From Hirsutella rhossiliensis (Eukaryota; Ascomycota; Sordariomycetes; Hypocreales; Ophiocordycipitaceae), in the NCBI RefSeq assembly GCF_020360975.1, contig NW_025408685.1, positions 186,001 through 250,000 of the forward strand: DNA of 64,000 nucleotides. Reading direction: 5' to 3'. The notes below the pieces were generated by a model. It did no database searches, was not told the DNA's origin, and saw only the letters and a program-made list of their open reading frames with translations. Of this stretch, positions 30,154-40,669 are shown piece after piece. Each line of letters begins with the position of its first letter. Within the stretch, counting starts at the first letter, position 1. Both the position numbers and the translations under genes were made by a program.

Positions 30154-31835
30154 GGAGATAGTGCAATGGGGCTGATGCGTCGCTTCTTTGAAGGGGAAGC
30201 TGGTCTAGATTCGTTGCCCTCGCTCTGAGGCTGAGGTGTCGTGGTTACCATAATGAATGGCGGAGACATGGTCCTGGTCGAGCTTAGGACTGAGGTTTCG
30301 CTCCTGCCCCGTGACCTGTCATCTGGGTGCTCGGCTTCCTGGTCGTCGGGCTGAGCAGTGCTCGGAGCTATGGAATTGAGAATCTCGGAGGAGTCTCGTT
30401 CTAGCTGTTCGGGTTGGTCTATGCGCTCGAACTGTTGCTTCCGCTGAGCAAATAGTTGGGTGCCCATCTGTCGGACGAGGGTTTCTCCTCCTTCGTCAGG
30501 CGGCGAATGACGCCGTGATCGCTTGGGGCGTGCAGGGCATTTCGAGAAATCTGCGGAATGGGGTCCGAGGCAGTTTGCGCACTGCTCGAGGGCTACGCAG
30601 GTTTCACCGTCATGGCCGTTCCTTCCGCAACGCTTGCAGGACGGTTGTCGGTCACAGCTGTGTCGAGCGTGGAAATCCCAGCATTTGTTGCACTGGCTGG
30701 GCATGCTGGATCTGACGATGTGTCGGGCAAGTCGGCTGGAGCCAAAAAGTCTCCAAGGTCTCTGGGTAGGCTCGAGGAAGGACACAATAAGCGTCTTACT
30801 CGGAAGGTCGCTTGAATCGTGCCGGCTGGGACGGATGCTGATGGGTGTGAGCCCGGTCTGGCAGGCGATTTCGTCTTTGACGGCCGCCTCGTAGTTGACT
30901 TCATTGCCCTGCAAGTCCGTAAGTCTTCGGGGGCAGTTGGGCACGACGTACGTGTACCATTTGTGACTAATCTCCACCGAGGTCGCGTCTAGGTCCTCGG
31001 ACCATTCCGACTGTCGCTGGACGATGAGGTCCCTGATGGTAGCGTCCGTTGTTCGGATGGCCCATCCGGAGTTTACCTTGAAAGCTGCCGGGACCCGGTG
31101 CAAGTCGATGCCGACTTTGGCGGCGATGTGGGTCCGAATTGCGTAGCTGCTGTGGTCTCGCGCCGGCGCTTCGGCATCGAGCCGCACGAAAACACGGAGG
31201 TCTTCTTTGGTGGGGCGGGGATTGGTCGTCCCTGGAGACGGGAGATTGGTTGTTGTGGTCGTTGCTGTTGCGGGGCTGCGGCGGCCGTGGGAGTGGCCCC
31301 GAGGGCTGGCTTGCAGGGCGACCGGCGGCGACGCTGCTGTAGGTCGGGGCGGGTGCGGAATTGAGGTCGGAGAGCGCCTGCTTCCAAAAGTCGAGGAAGC
31401 TGTTGGAAAATTGTTCCGCAAAGCTGTGTTCAAGGCCGGACGTGTATTGTTTCGCAGTCTGTTCGAACGATTCACAAAAGGCTCGGAACACTGTCATTTT
31501 GGCGTTGTAGGCATTTGTTTGTTCAACTGCGAGCTTGTTGGCAGCTTCAACGATCGAGACCGGCTGGAGGTTAACGGACTCGGCCGAGCCAGGCCGGTTC
31601 GGGGTGGATTCACGCTGCGCTCCTTCCGTAGCGGCGGCATTGGAGAGTCTGATAAGGGCGAGGACGGCGTCGCCGCCGGTCGCCGAAACGCGGATGTGAG
31701 ACCAATGGGACGGCTCGCAATGGGGGAACTGTGTCGAAGCTGAGATGCACGGGCTAATCGCGCGAGGTTGGGCGGGGTATGGACACCCAGATCAAAGGGA
31801 TCTGGGCTGGCATGCGAGCTCGTGGCAGATGCCAT
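30150..31835 (-). pseudogene. LINE ORF1 (gag-like, zinc knuckles)
   Basis: A start at ATG 31,835 (MASATSSHASPDPFDLGVHT) is plausible. Two frameshifts (near 31,540 and 31,300) lead through FRAFCESFEQTAKQYTSGLE to the main frame with VFVRLDAEAPARDHSSYAIR and RDLIVQRQSEWSEDLDATS. The C-terminal part has a cysteine-rich zinc-knuckle array (CNKCWDFHARHSC, CKRCGRNGHDGETC, CANCLGPHSADFSKC), an RNA-binding feature of Tad-type ORF1 proteins, which coat the element RNA. The stop overlaps the ORF2 start as ATGA at 30,153-30,150, suggesting reinitiation-coupled translation. Confidence 0.82.
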
Positions 31836-32239
31836 GGCTGCTGCCGAAGCCAGCGCAAAGCGCGGCTGGAATGATTAACGTGCAGTTGTTAGGCGAGTTG
31901 GTGGGAAATTGCGCTACTTTCTTAACAATTGCATGCCAAGAAAGTAAGAAAACAGGGGAAGGTGACCACGCGTTGAAGCCGTTGAAGCAGGAGGTGATCT
32001 AGGGTAGCATCTACACTTAGGTACCTAATCGAGTCGCGTCTGACGCGCGTGATTCGCGTGATCACCCTCAAGGTTAGCCTTAGTTACCGTATTGAGTGTT
32101 GTAGTACTTCCATTCCATACTGTTTTCAGATGTAACGAATGTATAAGTACCTGGGCGATTGAACGCGTTTGGGCTGAAGTTCCCGAGTCGCGTCGCAGAG
32201 AAACCTTCCCAAACGAATGCATCCCCTTCCTGCGGCCAA

Positions 32240-34581
32240 ATGGAAACCGACGTTCCTACTAAGCCCCAGCGTGCTTCAGACGGAGGCTCATCCAGCAAGT
32301 CGTTTGTTAACATGGATGCTTTGCAAGACGAATGGAGCATCTTCCCATGGAACCATTTTCCAGGTTATACGATTTCCGAGCGTGCTGGCAGGCAGACTTC
32401 GTGGGTCTGGCAGCATGGTTTCGACATTCAACCTAGCGATTCTCCCACGAAAAGAAAATGGGTTTGCAAGCCCTGCCTCAAGAAGCCGAAGCAAAAAACA
32501 TCAGACTTCTCTGCCGCTGGCACTCAGAACATCGAGAATCATCTGTTCAAAGAGCACAGGCTTGTCGATCTGTCCGGGAAGAGGGGCGCCCGCTCTTGGG
32601 AAAGGAACCAGGACAAGACCCCGTCAAAGAATATTGTGGAGATGTTGAACCTCAATGCTTCAGACCCCAAAGAGCAAGGTATCGCGAACGCCCTCATCCA
32701 GCGCTTCGATAAGGACCATTTTCAGAGACTTCTTCTCGAGTGGGTGGTCGACGCCAACGTCTCCTTTCGCCAGCCCGAGCACTGTCGCCTCCGACATATT
32801 TTCGAATACCTGAATCCATCGGTCGCAGTGACGAATGCCCACATCTCGCACGATACCGTTCGAAAGCGAATTGTTGACCTTTATACCCGATACAAGACGT
32901 GCGTAATCGACAATCTAAAGAGCACCCGGGCCAAATTCACATTGCGTTCGACGGCTGGCGTTCCAGGAATCGGCACGCTTTATACGGGATTATATGTTTT
33001 ACATCGACAAGGATGGAGTTCCATCAAAGCTTGTCCTAGGCATGCCGGAGCTGAAGATCTCACACTCGGGAGAAAACATTGCAGCCCAGATCCTCGAGAT
33101 CCTAGAGAGCTATGAGATCCTCGACAAGGTGGGCTATATTACACTGGACAACGCTGGCAATATGGATACGGCGACAGAGGAGATTGCAGAGGCACTGGGC
33201 TTTGATCCGAAGAAGCGGAGGGTGCGATGCTTCGGCCACGTGCTCAACTTGGTGGTCAAGGCGCTATTATTTGGACACAAGGCCGACGCGTTTGAGGCAG
33301 AGATTAACGGGGAGCCTGTTCTTGACGCGGTCCAGCATGAAATCTGGCGAAAGAAAGGCCCAGTCGGAAAGCTCCACAACCTAGTAAATTGGATCCATCA
33401 GTCCGATAAGCTGACGTACCGGCTTCGTGCGCTTCAGGAAGAGTCCTTTTCACAGTCGGACGACCCCAAGGTTCGAGCGAAGAACCCTGTGGACGTTGTC
33501 CTTGATAACCTTACTCGTTGGCTTTCGACTCTTTATATGATACGGCGCGGCCTTGAGTTGCGGCCTTTCTTGGAAGACCTGACTGAGAAGGTCACGCTTG
33601 AGTTCAGGAAAAATGCCGCAATGGGATGAGAAGGGCAAAAGAGATGCCTTTGTCTCTCCGCGAGGAGAGTCTTCTCAGCGATAAAGACTGGAAGGTCATT
33701 GGGTTGATGGATAGGGTGCTTGTTGACTTCGAAGAAGCACTCCGAATGCTAGAAGGTGACGCCCAGAGCCGAGTTCGAAAAGGAGGCCGCATTGAAGCAT
33801 ACGGAAATATGTGGACGTTGCCTCAACCTACGAATTCCTGATGGACAGACTAGAGGAGTGGAAAGCAGTAGCGGAGAAGTTCCCGATCCAGAGCACCTCA
33901 AGGCTAACATTAATCTGGGCTGGGATAAGTTGAACGACTACTATACGAAGCTTGACGAGACGCCAGCATACTATGCTTCTGCTATTTTAAATCCGGTTTC
34001 GCGTTGGGGTTATTTCGAGAATACATGGACTGACAAAGCACAGCTCCCCTGGCTACAGGAGGCAAAAGGAATGGTGAGAAACCTGTGGGAGGAGGAGTAC
34101 AAATCGCTGCCGATCCTCCGATGCCTGACGAAGAGCGTCCGTACAAGCGACTGAAGGCAATGAGCGCGCTTGAGAGACACCGAGCCCAGAGGACTTCGTC
34201 GCTGCCCAACGAATCTTCCTCTTTGGAAAGTTCACTGAATCCGGACCATGATGAATATGACCGCTGGCTGTCGAGTGCTGACGCTGAGAATGATCCTCTC
34301 GTCACCAACCCATTTCAGTATTGGTGGCAGAGGCGGAAAGACTACCCACGGTTGTCGCGGATGGCTCTCGACTTGCTCTCGATCCTCCCATGTCCGCAGA
34401 GTGCGAGCGTCTCTTTAGTACCACTGGGCAAATGGTGTCACCGCTACGGACTCGATTGGAAGCCAGCACGATAGGGATTACGCAAACGTTACGGTCGTGG
34501 GTACGGAATGGCCTAATCGACGCCGTGGATACGTTGGTTGACGTGTCAGGGAGAATGCGAATAGCATTATATGGAGTCTAG
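32240..34581 (+). pseudogene. hAT transposase (BED finger, DDE core, hATC), broken
   Basis: The first in-frame ATG is at 32,240 (METDVPTKPQRASDG). The N terminus has a BED-type zinc finger (TSWVWQHGF, WVCKPCLKK, IENHLFKEHRL). The catalytic core begins with IHIAFDGWRS, in a shifted frame near 32,935; the second core block is VGYITLDNAGNMDTATEEI and RRVRCFGHVLNLVVKAL. The C-terminal dimerisation domain reads DPPMSAECERLFSTTGQM (about 34,390-34,440). Frame changes occur near 32,935, 33,620, 33,760, 34,100 and 34,380. The protein would cut and paste hAT DNA in the nucleus; this copy cannot encode it. Confidence 0.88.
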
Positions 34582-34806
34582 GGATGATACTGGACATGCT
34601 GCCGGCTAGGGCCCTCGGCGACCCCATGGGCCGTACGTGGTTCAACGTCTTCAATTCAACTCCATCGCCCCCATCTGAAGGCAGGTGGTTCAACTCAACG
34701 GGACCAATGATGAATAAGCTGTCAACGCAACTCAATAATGAGGCCAAATTGATGGAATTGAATTGATCGCCACCCTGGTGGTAGTGAATCTGAGAGATCT
34801 ACCTAC

Positions 34807-36235
34807 TTGCTTCCGAACACAAAGGAAACAGCCCCTCCACAATGGTATCTCGACAGCTGTGCTTCCGTCCATATCACCCCAAGGGAAGACCAATTTATCT
34901 CAAAGTTGTCCCCTACAAAGACAAGTGTTGAGATTGCAGACGGCTCCGAGGTTCGTTCAAGAGGGAAAGGAGATGTGAGGATCTTTACGTCTCACAGAAA
35001 GGAAGAGCAAGGTCGACAATAGTACGTGGGTGCACTACATCCCGGAGGCGACGAGCAGCCTGCTATCAGTCGGTGAACTGGAAGACAGGGAGCATGTATT
35101 GTCGTGGACTCTCCGGGGAAGACAGTCACGGTGACAAGAAATCAGGAGGAGGTGCTGTTTGGCCACAGACATAAAAAGGTGTGGCGCTTGAGCCAGACAA
35201 GAGGGCACCGAGCCCATACAATCCAAGAAAAGGATGGCGATAACGGGGTAGCGCTGAAGTCAATCCTGAAGAGGCCTGAAAGACTACTACATGCTAGGCT
35301 GGGACACCCTGGAAAGCATATGGAGGGCAAACTGAACGCCGTAATGGATGATCTCGGAGACAACTCATTCTGCCCGTCATTCTGCTCAAGCTGCACCGAG
35401 GCCAAAATGACAAGAAAGGTCTCAAGGAGCCAATGTCTGCGGTGACAGAAAAGCTAGAGAGAGTCCATATAGATCTTTGGGGCCAGTTGAGCTATCACTT
35501 CAAGGAATGAAGTACATGCTGACAATCACCGATCAGGCTACCGGGCGAGTTTGGGTTTATTTCTCTAGAGACAAAACGAGAATTACCGACAAGATCAAAG
35601 CCTGGGTAGTTGTTGCAGAGGCAGAGTGTCGCGAGTACGGAAAAGGCGAAAAGGTCAAGGCGATGCGCTTTGATCGCGGAAAGGAGTTTCTAAACGAGGC
35701 AATGAGGGTATTTTGCACGGGGAGAGCTATTCGGATCGAACCAACAGTGGGCTACCACCCGGAGGGGAATAGTATCTCTGAGAGGAGCATGAGAACCATA
35801 TCAGAGAGGGGGTCTGCTATGCGTCACGAAATGGATCTCCCTGCAGCATACTGGGAGTTTTCGAACGCAACAGCGGCCTATCTGAGAAATAGGGGAGTTG
35901 TCAAGGGAATGGCTAAAAGCCCATGGGAGTTATGGCGTGGAGAGAAGCCAAGATCAGGGCACTTGAGAGTGTTCGGATGTCCTGCCTGGGTATTTATTCC
36001 CAAAGAAAAGAGAACAAAGCTTCTGAAAAGAGCATGCCAAGGAGTTTTTGTTGGATACAAAGAGGAGACAGATAAAATCTATCTAGTCTGGAACCCAGCT
36101 GATAAGAAGGTCCACGAGGTTCGATTCGTGGAATTCGATGAGAGCAAGTATATGGACAATGAAATCAGCCAAGAATCACAATCGCAGTATGACGATGAGA
36201 AGGAAGAGAAAAGGGAGCAAGGGGGAGCTCACTGA
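34807..36235 (+). pseudogene. Copia 1 protease and integrase
   Basis: The protease site appears as WYLDSCASVHITP, where the usual D-S/T-G is D-S-C. The GAG-pre-integrase region carries LLHARLGHPGKHMEGKLNAV and the CSSC pair of the HHCC finger (near 35,390). The integrase core follows at about 35,460-36,000: MKYMLTITDQATGRVWVYFS, MRFDRGKEFLNEAM (DRGxEF in place of DNGxEF), YHPEGNSISERSMRTISERG, and the downstream HLRVFGCPAWVFIPK block. Frame changes near 35,020, 35,100 and 35,440 separate the pieces. The integrase would insert the cDNA with 5-bp target duplications, as observed. Confidence 0.85.
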
Positions 36236-38312
36236 TGATGACTCTGATGCCGAAGATTCGGTCAGGGGATAGGACCATGGACCAGGAAGCTACAGAAGCT
36301 GGGGAGGATGCCGGAGAAGCAGCGGACGGGAACCCGACCGGCCAAGACACTGCAGATTCGGAGGAAGAGCTCCAAGGAGACACAATCATTGTCAATACAG
36401 GGGAGGCGGATATAACCTCTCCTGAAAGGAGTCTGCCGAAAACAAGATCCCAGATTCGACGAGAGACCGTGGCACTCAAAAGAGCAGAGAAGCAGCGAGC
36501 AGAGCTGGAACGGCGGCAAAGAGAAGAACAGCGCATGGCAGAACGTCTGAAGAAGCGAGGGGAGAGTGGCAGGAAGGAAAGAGCCATGGTATCAAGGACG
36601 CTTCTCCAGCCTAATACAGACCTGTACGACTTCGACCCGAAAAAGCTTACCTTCCGACAGGCGATGGAAGGCAGTGAGAAGGATCAATGGGTAGGAGCTA
36701 TAGATGAGGAAGTTCAGAATCTCATTCGACGACAGACATTCTCGGAGGAAATCAACGAAGTTGACGTGCACGGAGAAGAAGTAGTTGATGCCAAGCTTGT
36801 GTTTGATCGCAAGAAAGACAAAGAAGGAAGATACTACGGTATAAAGCACGTCTAGTCGCGAGAGGGTCACACAGAAACACGGGATCAATTACGAGGAAAC
36901 CTTCGCACCCACGATCCGGCTCGATGCGATGAGGATCATTCTAGCTTTAGCGGCGAAGAAAGGCTGGAAGGTATACCAGATGGATGCTGTGGCTGCGTTC
37001 CTTGCAGCAGACCTAAAGGAAAGGATCTTCATGAAAGTGCCAACTGAGCTCCAGCAATATTTCGGGAAATACGTTCAGATCCTGAAGAGTTTGTACGGAT
37101 TGAAGCAAGCTGCAAGGATGTGGTATTTGCTAATATCAGAATATCTCAAGGAGATTGGTTTCTCACCGATGACAGTGGACCCGACAATATTCAGACATAC
37201 AGAGTCGGAGGTAATCATCGGCGTGCACGTGGATGACTTTATGATTACAGGGGGGGGAACGAGGATGCCATTGAACGGGTCAAGGAAAAGCTGAAGGGAA
37301 GATTTGAGATGAAAGACCTCGGAGAAGCAGAGAACATTCTCGGAATTCGGATTCAAAGGCACAAAGGAAAGCTGATGATTGATCAATCACAATTTGCGAA
37401 GGAAATCGTGGCAGAATTTCTCTACGACGACTCAATGAAGCACGCAACCCCCATGGAACCTGGAGCTATACGGAAGCTCGCTGAGGAACCGGGACGGCCT
37501 CTGAACCATGACGAATGGTTGAAATACGTGGAATTGCTCGGAAAGCTGATTTGGCTATGCAATACGAGGTTCGACATTATATTCGCAGTTAACAGAATGG
37601 CATCTTTCACGGTAGAGGCATGCTGGAACCACTGGAAGGCTTTGCTACGAATATTGGGTTATGTCGGCAGGACTATTCACCACGGTATCACATATGGCGG
37701 AAATAATGAGCACGCACAAGGAGTCGAAGGCAGCGATATCGACTATTACTCCATTGACCACAACATCGAAGGGCACGTCGGCTCTGCAGGCCTGCAAGAT
37801 GGAGAAGCGTTCTCTGACACCGACTACGCTACTGATCCAAGGGACCGGAAGAGTATCCTGGGGTTCGTCTTTATGGTCTACGGAGGCGCCGTCATGACGT
37901 ATAGCAAGAAGATGAAATCAGTGGCAAGATCTACGACAGAAGCAGAGTATGTTGGGATGGGGGAGGCCACAAAAGCTGCCCTCTGGGGACGTCGACTACT
38001 TGCAGAACTGGAAGGAAAGGGGGAGCAAACAGTGCCACTACTGCTTGGAGATAATAAGGAGCTGTACAGCTGACCCGAGGAGTATCGAACACGTCGAAAA
38101 TCAAGCATGTTGATATAGCATTTCATCACGTCGTTGATGAGGTCAAGGAAGGGAGAATCCAAGTCTACTGGGTTCCAGGGGAGAATATGCTAGCAGATGG
38201 GATGACCAAGCCTCTGCCTAGGGAGGCTTTCGAGAGGAACAGGAGGAGGATTGGAATTGGACCCATACGCTATGAATAGCGTTGCAGTTGAAGTCTGACA
38301 GCTCTAGGGGAG
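36235..38312 (+). pseudogene. Copia 1 reverse transcriptase and RNase H
   Basis: After an acidic linker, the reverse transcriptase starts with PKKLTFRQAMEGSEKDQW and continues past frame breaks near 36,845-36,880 to VYQMDAVAAFLAADLKERIF, KSLYGLKQAARMWY and VHVDDFMITG (the YVDD box reads HVDD, near 37,220). A G-run near 37,250 holds a single-base shift; the frame resumes with MKDLGEAENILGIRIQ. RNase H shows DTDYATDPRDRKSILGFVF, RSTTEAEYVGMGEATKAALW and LLGDNKELY, then a last shift near 38,073. It ends a few bases before the polypurine tract. Confidence 0.87.
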
Positions 38313-38464
38313 TGTTGACTTGATATGAGACATGGACCAAGACATGTTTAGGCAGCAGTTACAAGTGGTGAGTCACTGGATAGTGGCACGGACGTGCCAC
38401 TATGTATATATGTATGTTGAGAGCTGTCAGACAGAATTGAATAGAAGTAAGTTCAATCGCAACA
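38313..38464 (+). repeat. Copia 1 3' LTR
   Basis: 152 bases, TGTTGACTTG...CGCAACA, preceded by a polypurine tract and followed by the CAGTG target duplication. Identical to the 5' LTR as read. Confidence 0.96.
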
Positions 38465-38552
38465 CAGTGCCATGCACCAATAACCCGGATTATCTACCAC
38501 ACGCCCTCCTGGGGCTGTGCAGTAGCCTTATTATCATCGAGGAACTCGTCGT

Positions 38553-39525
38553 TCATTTTGGTTTCGGATTCATCCCCAGCTTGGTAAGTCTCCGCAAATC
38601 AGACTCCCCTTCTAGTTTCCCGATTTTGGTATCCTCAAAAGTATTCCGCACAGGTGGGCCGTACCAGGACCGGAGGCACTCGCTAGCTTCGATGATGTCT
38701 ATCTTAAGTCTCGATCGCCGGTCGGAACTCGGAAAGCAGTATCTTGGCGCTGCTGAATAGCCGCTCACATTCATCCGACATTGGTGGAACAGCTAGAACG
38801 TCTAGTGCCATGCGTGCTAGATCGGGCTGCGTATGGTAGCGATCGTTCCAATACTTGATAACGTCAAAGGTTTCGTCCTCACCAAGCCGGATAACATCTG
38901 TCTCAAGGAACTGATCGAGAAGGTCGATGGCAGGCAAGTCGGTTGACACGACCTCGTGACGAAGCTTCAGCCGTTTATGGCTCTTGACAGCCGCAAAAGC
39001 CTTCTCCTTCCTAATCGGAACAGACGACGCTGGAGCGGAAGAAGCGGAGACCGAAGCCATTTTTCTGGAATGCCTGCCCCGATACTCGTCTAGCCAGAGC
39101 TCTCTAACAAGCTTCGTAACATCTGGAATCCATGCCCGTTTTTGTTCGTCTGCCCAAGTCTCGTTGTACCACTGGCATTTGAGCGTCGGATTCAGCGAAA
39201 TGGCGGTATAATATGCCGGTGTTTCGTCCACCTTATTGAAGTACTGCTCGGCTTTACGCCAAGAAGCTTCTGCTGAAGCGGCAAGAAATGCAAAGTCGTC
39301 GGATTCAGCAGCAGCAGCAGTAGCAGCTCCACGACCGGTTTTCCTTCGAACAGCCGCCCTGTGGAGTTCCTCGAATTTAATCTTGGCCTGCTGGATCTCA
39401 TTTAGCAGCCAGTCAAGCGTCTGAAAGTGGTCTGCTAGCGTTGACTGCCTGCCTTCCGTCGATAGGGTTCCGTCATAGAATGTCTCCAGCTGATCATGAA
39501 GGTGTGCAAGCTCGTGACAAGGAAG
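38553..39525 (-). pseudogene. hAT transposase C-terminal fragment
   Basis: The minus strand is open from about 39,525 to 38,704 without an ATG. It encodes FYDGTLSTEGRQSTLADHFQ, QYFNKVDETPAYYTAISLNP and WADEQKRAWIPDVTKLVREL, followed by the hATC dimerisation block LDVLAVPPMSDECERLFSSA. One frameshift then leads to IEASECLRSWYGPPVRN. The catalytic DDE region is missing: at its upstream limit the gene abuts a copy of CCTTTCGTTCCTCAAGGC (39,526). It belongs to a different hAT family from the element inside Copia 1. Confidence 0.82.
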
Positions 39526-39543
39526 AACCTTTCGTTCCTCAAG
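39526..39543. repeat. single copy of the GCCTTGAGGAACGAAAGG repeat
   Basis: CCTTTCGTTCCTCAAGGC, identical to the 18-base form at about 13,268 and, inverted, at about 901. It sits exactly where the hAT transposase fragment is cut off, suggesting that this repeat marks an insertion or rearrangement boundary. Confidence 0.75.
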
Positions 39544-40669
39544 GCATTCCTGTCGATGGCATCACCTGGGTTTATGTCACTTACTGCGGGGGCCGACATT
39601 TAGCTTGCAGGCTCGTCTAAAGACTGTTTTTGGCTAGTGAAGGAGGAAAGTAAAATAAAAATAAAAACCAGGTGAATAGTCCCGTAAGTAGAGTATCGGC
39701 CCAATGCTGGGTGTCGGGAAAGAATGGGGGTTGGCAAAAGGAAGAAAAAACGAGGAAATGGACAAAACTTGTTAGATCTCTGGCAAGGGAAGTATTTGGG
39801 GAAAGAACGAGTAAGATAGCTACAGCAGCTTCACGCCTTCTTTGCCTGGCTGCGTGCTGGTCATGGCGTAGCCGTTGCAGTCTTCCCAGGGGCTTGGACA
39901 AAGGACAGTCGGATTTGCATTTTACGGGTCACATTTGCCCCGTGTTGGTGGGAAATAGAACACTCGCCCCTGAGTAAACGTGATGAGTCGGTTGGTTAGC
40001 CGGACCGAGTCTTGGGAGCCGCTCGCTTTAGAGCCCTGCCTGTTTGCCAATATTTCATAACTGTCATATCCAACCAGTATTGCAGAACATCAGTACCTCG
40101 GCAGCCGCGGACGCAGGTCTCACAGAGGCTACCTTCTTCTTCCGAGGTGGATGCCGACGTGGGCAGCCCTTCCCTTGTCACGAGGCTTCCTTCCTGCGAG
40201 CTTCGCCACCCCAGCACTTCCCATGCCAGGACGAGGGAAGAGAAATCAACAGGCAGAATCCTGCGTCACGCTCACCCCTGACCCCACTGCAGGGGAGCTA
40301 AGGGCCAGTCTGCATGCATGGTTCGGAAGAGGCGGTCCGCCCAGTCACCCTAGACTCTAGAGATTCGTCCCGGTGCCTATTTGGAAGTTGGCTGCTGGTG
40401 GATTTGGGATGTGATCGACGCGTAGATGCAGAAGCTGGAGGTGTCCTGGTCAGGGATACACGGACTATTTGATGCAAGGGATGGTTGAAGACTTAGGCTG
40501 ACTGGTAGACGTCCCCCCTAAAGGGTGGCTCACAGGCATCAGCCAAGCAACAGCGGACCACAACCCCGAAACAAGAGGAAGGTGCATGAGCCAACCCGGC
40601 TGAAAGCTGGCACGAAGTGGCCAAGGTCACATTGCGGAGGACTGGCGGGATAATTTGCTGGAGCTTGCA
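39544..40669. other. no gene recognised
   Basis: Short frames only. Base composition and codon pattern differ clearly from the viral segment that follows. No repeat shared with the right flank of the viral segment was found by eye. Confidence 0.5.

Larger units (their letters stand above)
26077..31962 (-). mobile_element. Tad-like LINE with RNase H, inserted in the hAT element
   Basis: A 17-base target duplication TGACCACGCGTTGAAGC (26,060-26,076 and 31,963-31,979) brackets a 5,886-base non-LTR retrotransposon on the minus strand. Its 3' end, next to the left duplication, is an ACAT-type simple tail (ATGTATGTATGTATG on the plus strand), as left by target-primed reverse transcription. It encodes a zinc-knuckle ORF1 and an ORF2 with endonuclease, reverse transcriptase and RNase H, the layout of the Tad1 group of fungal LINEs. 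Length suggests a full-length copy. Confidence 0.95.
25927..34777 (+). mobile_element. hAT transposon inserted in Copia 1, carrying a nested LINE
   Basis: Terminal inverted repeats CAGGGTGGCGATCAATTC (25,927) and its reverse complement ending at 34,777 are flanked by the 8-bp duplication GTGGTAGT (25,919-25,926 and 34,778-34,785), diagnostic of the hAT superfamily. Without the LINE it is about 2.95 kb, typical of fungal hAT elements. The transposase gene occupies the right part, and the left 150 bases are separated from it by the LINE. Confidence 0.96.
24790..38464 (+). mobile_element. Copia 1 LTR retrotransposon, host of a nested hAT and LINE
   Basis: Two 152-base LTRs (24,790-24,941 and 38,313-38,464), identical as read, begin TGTTGACTTG and end CAATCGCAACA. 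The element is flanked by a CAGTG target duplication (24,785-24,789 and 38,465-38,469). Removing the hAT insertion (25,927-34,777 plus its duplication) leaves about 4.8 kb, a normal Copia size. The order gag, protease, integrase, reverse transcriptase, RNase H on the plus strand places it in Ty1/Copia. A purine-rich CTAGGGGAG precedes the right LTR as a polypurine tract. The coding region has several frameshifts. Confidence 0.96.
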
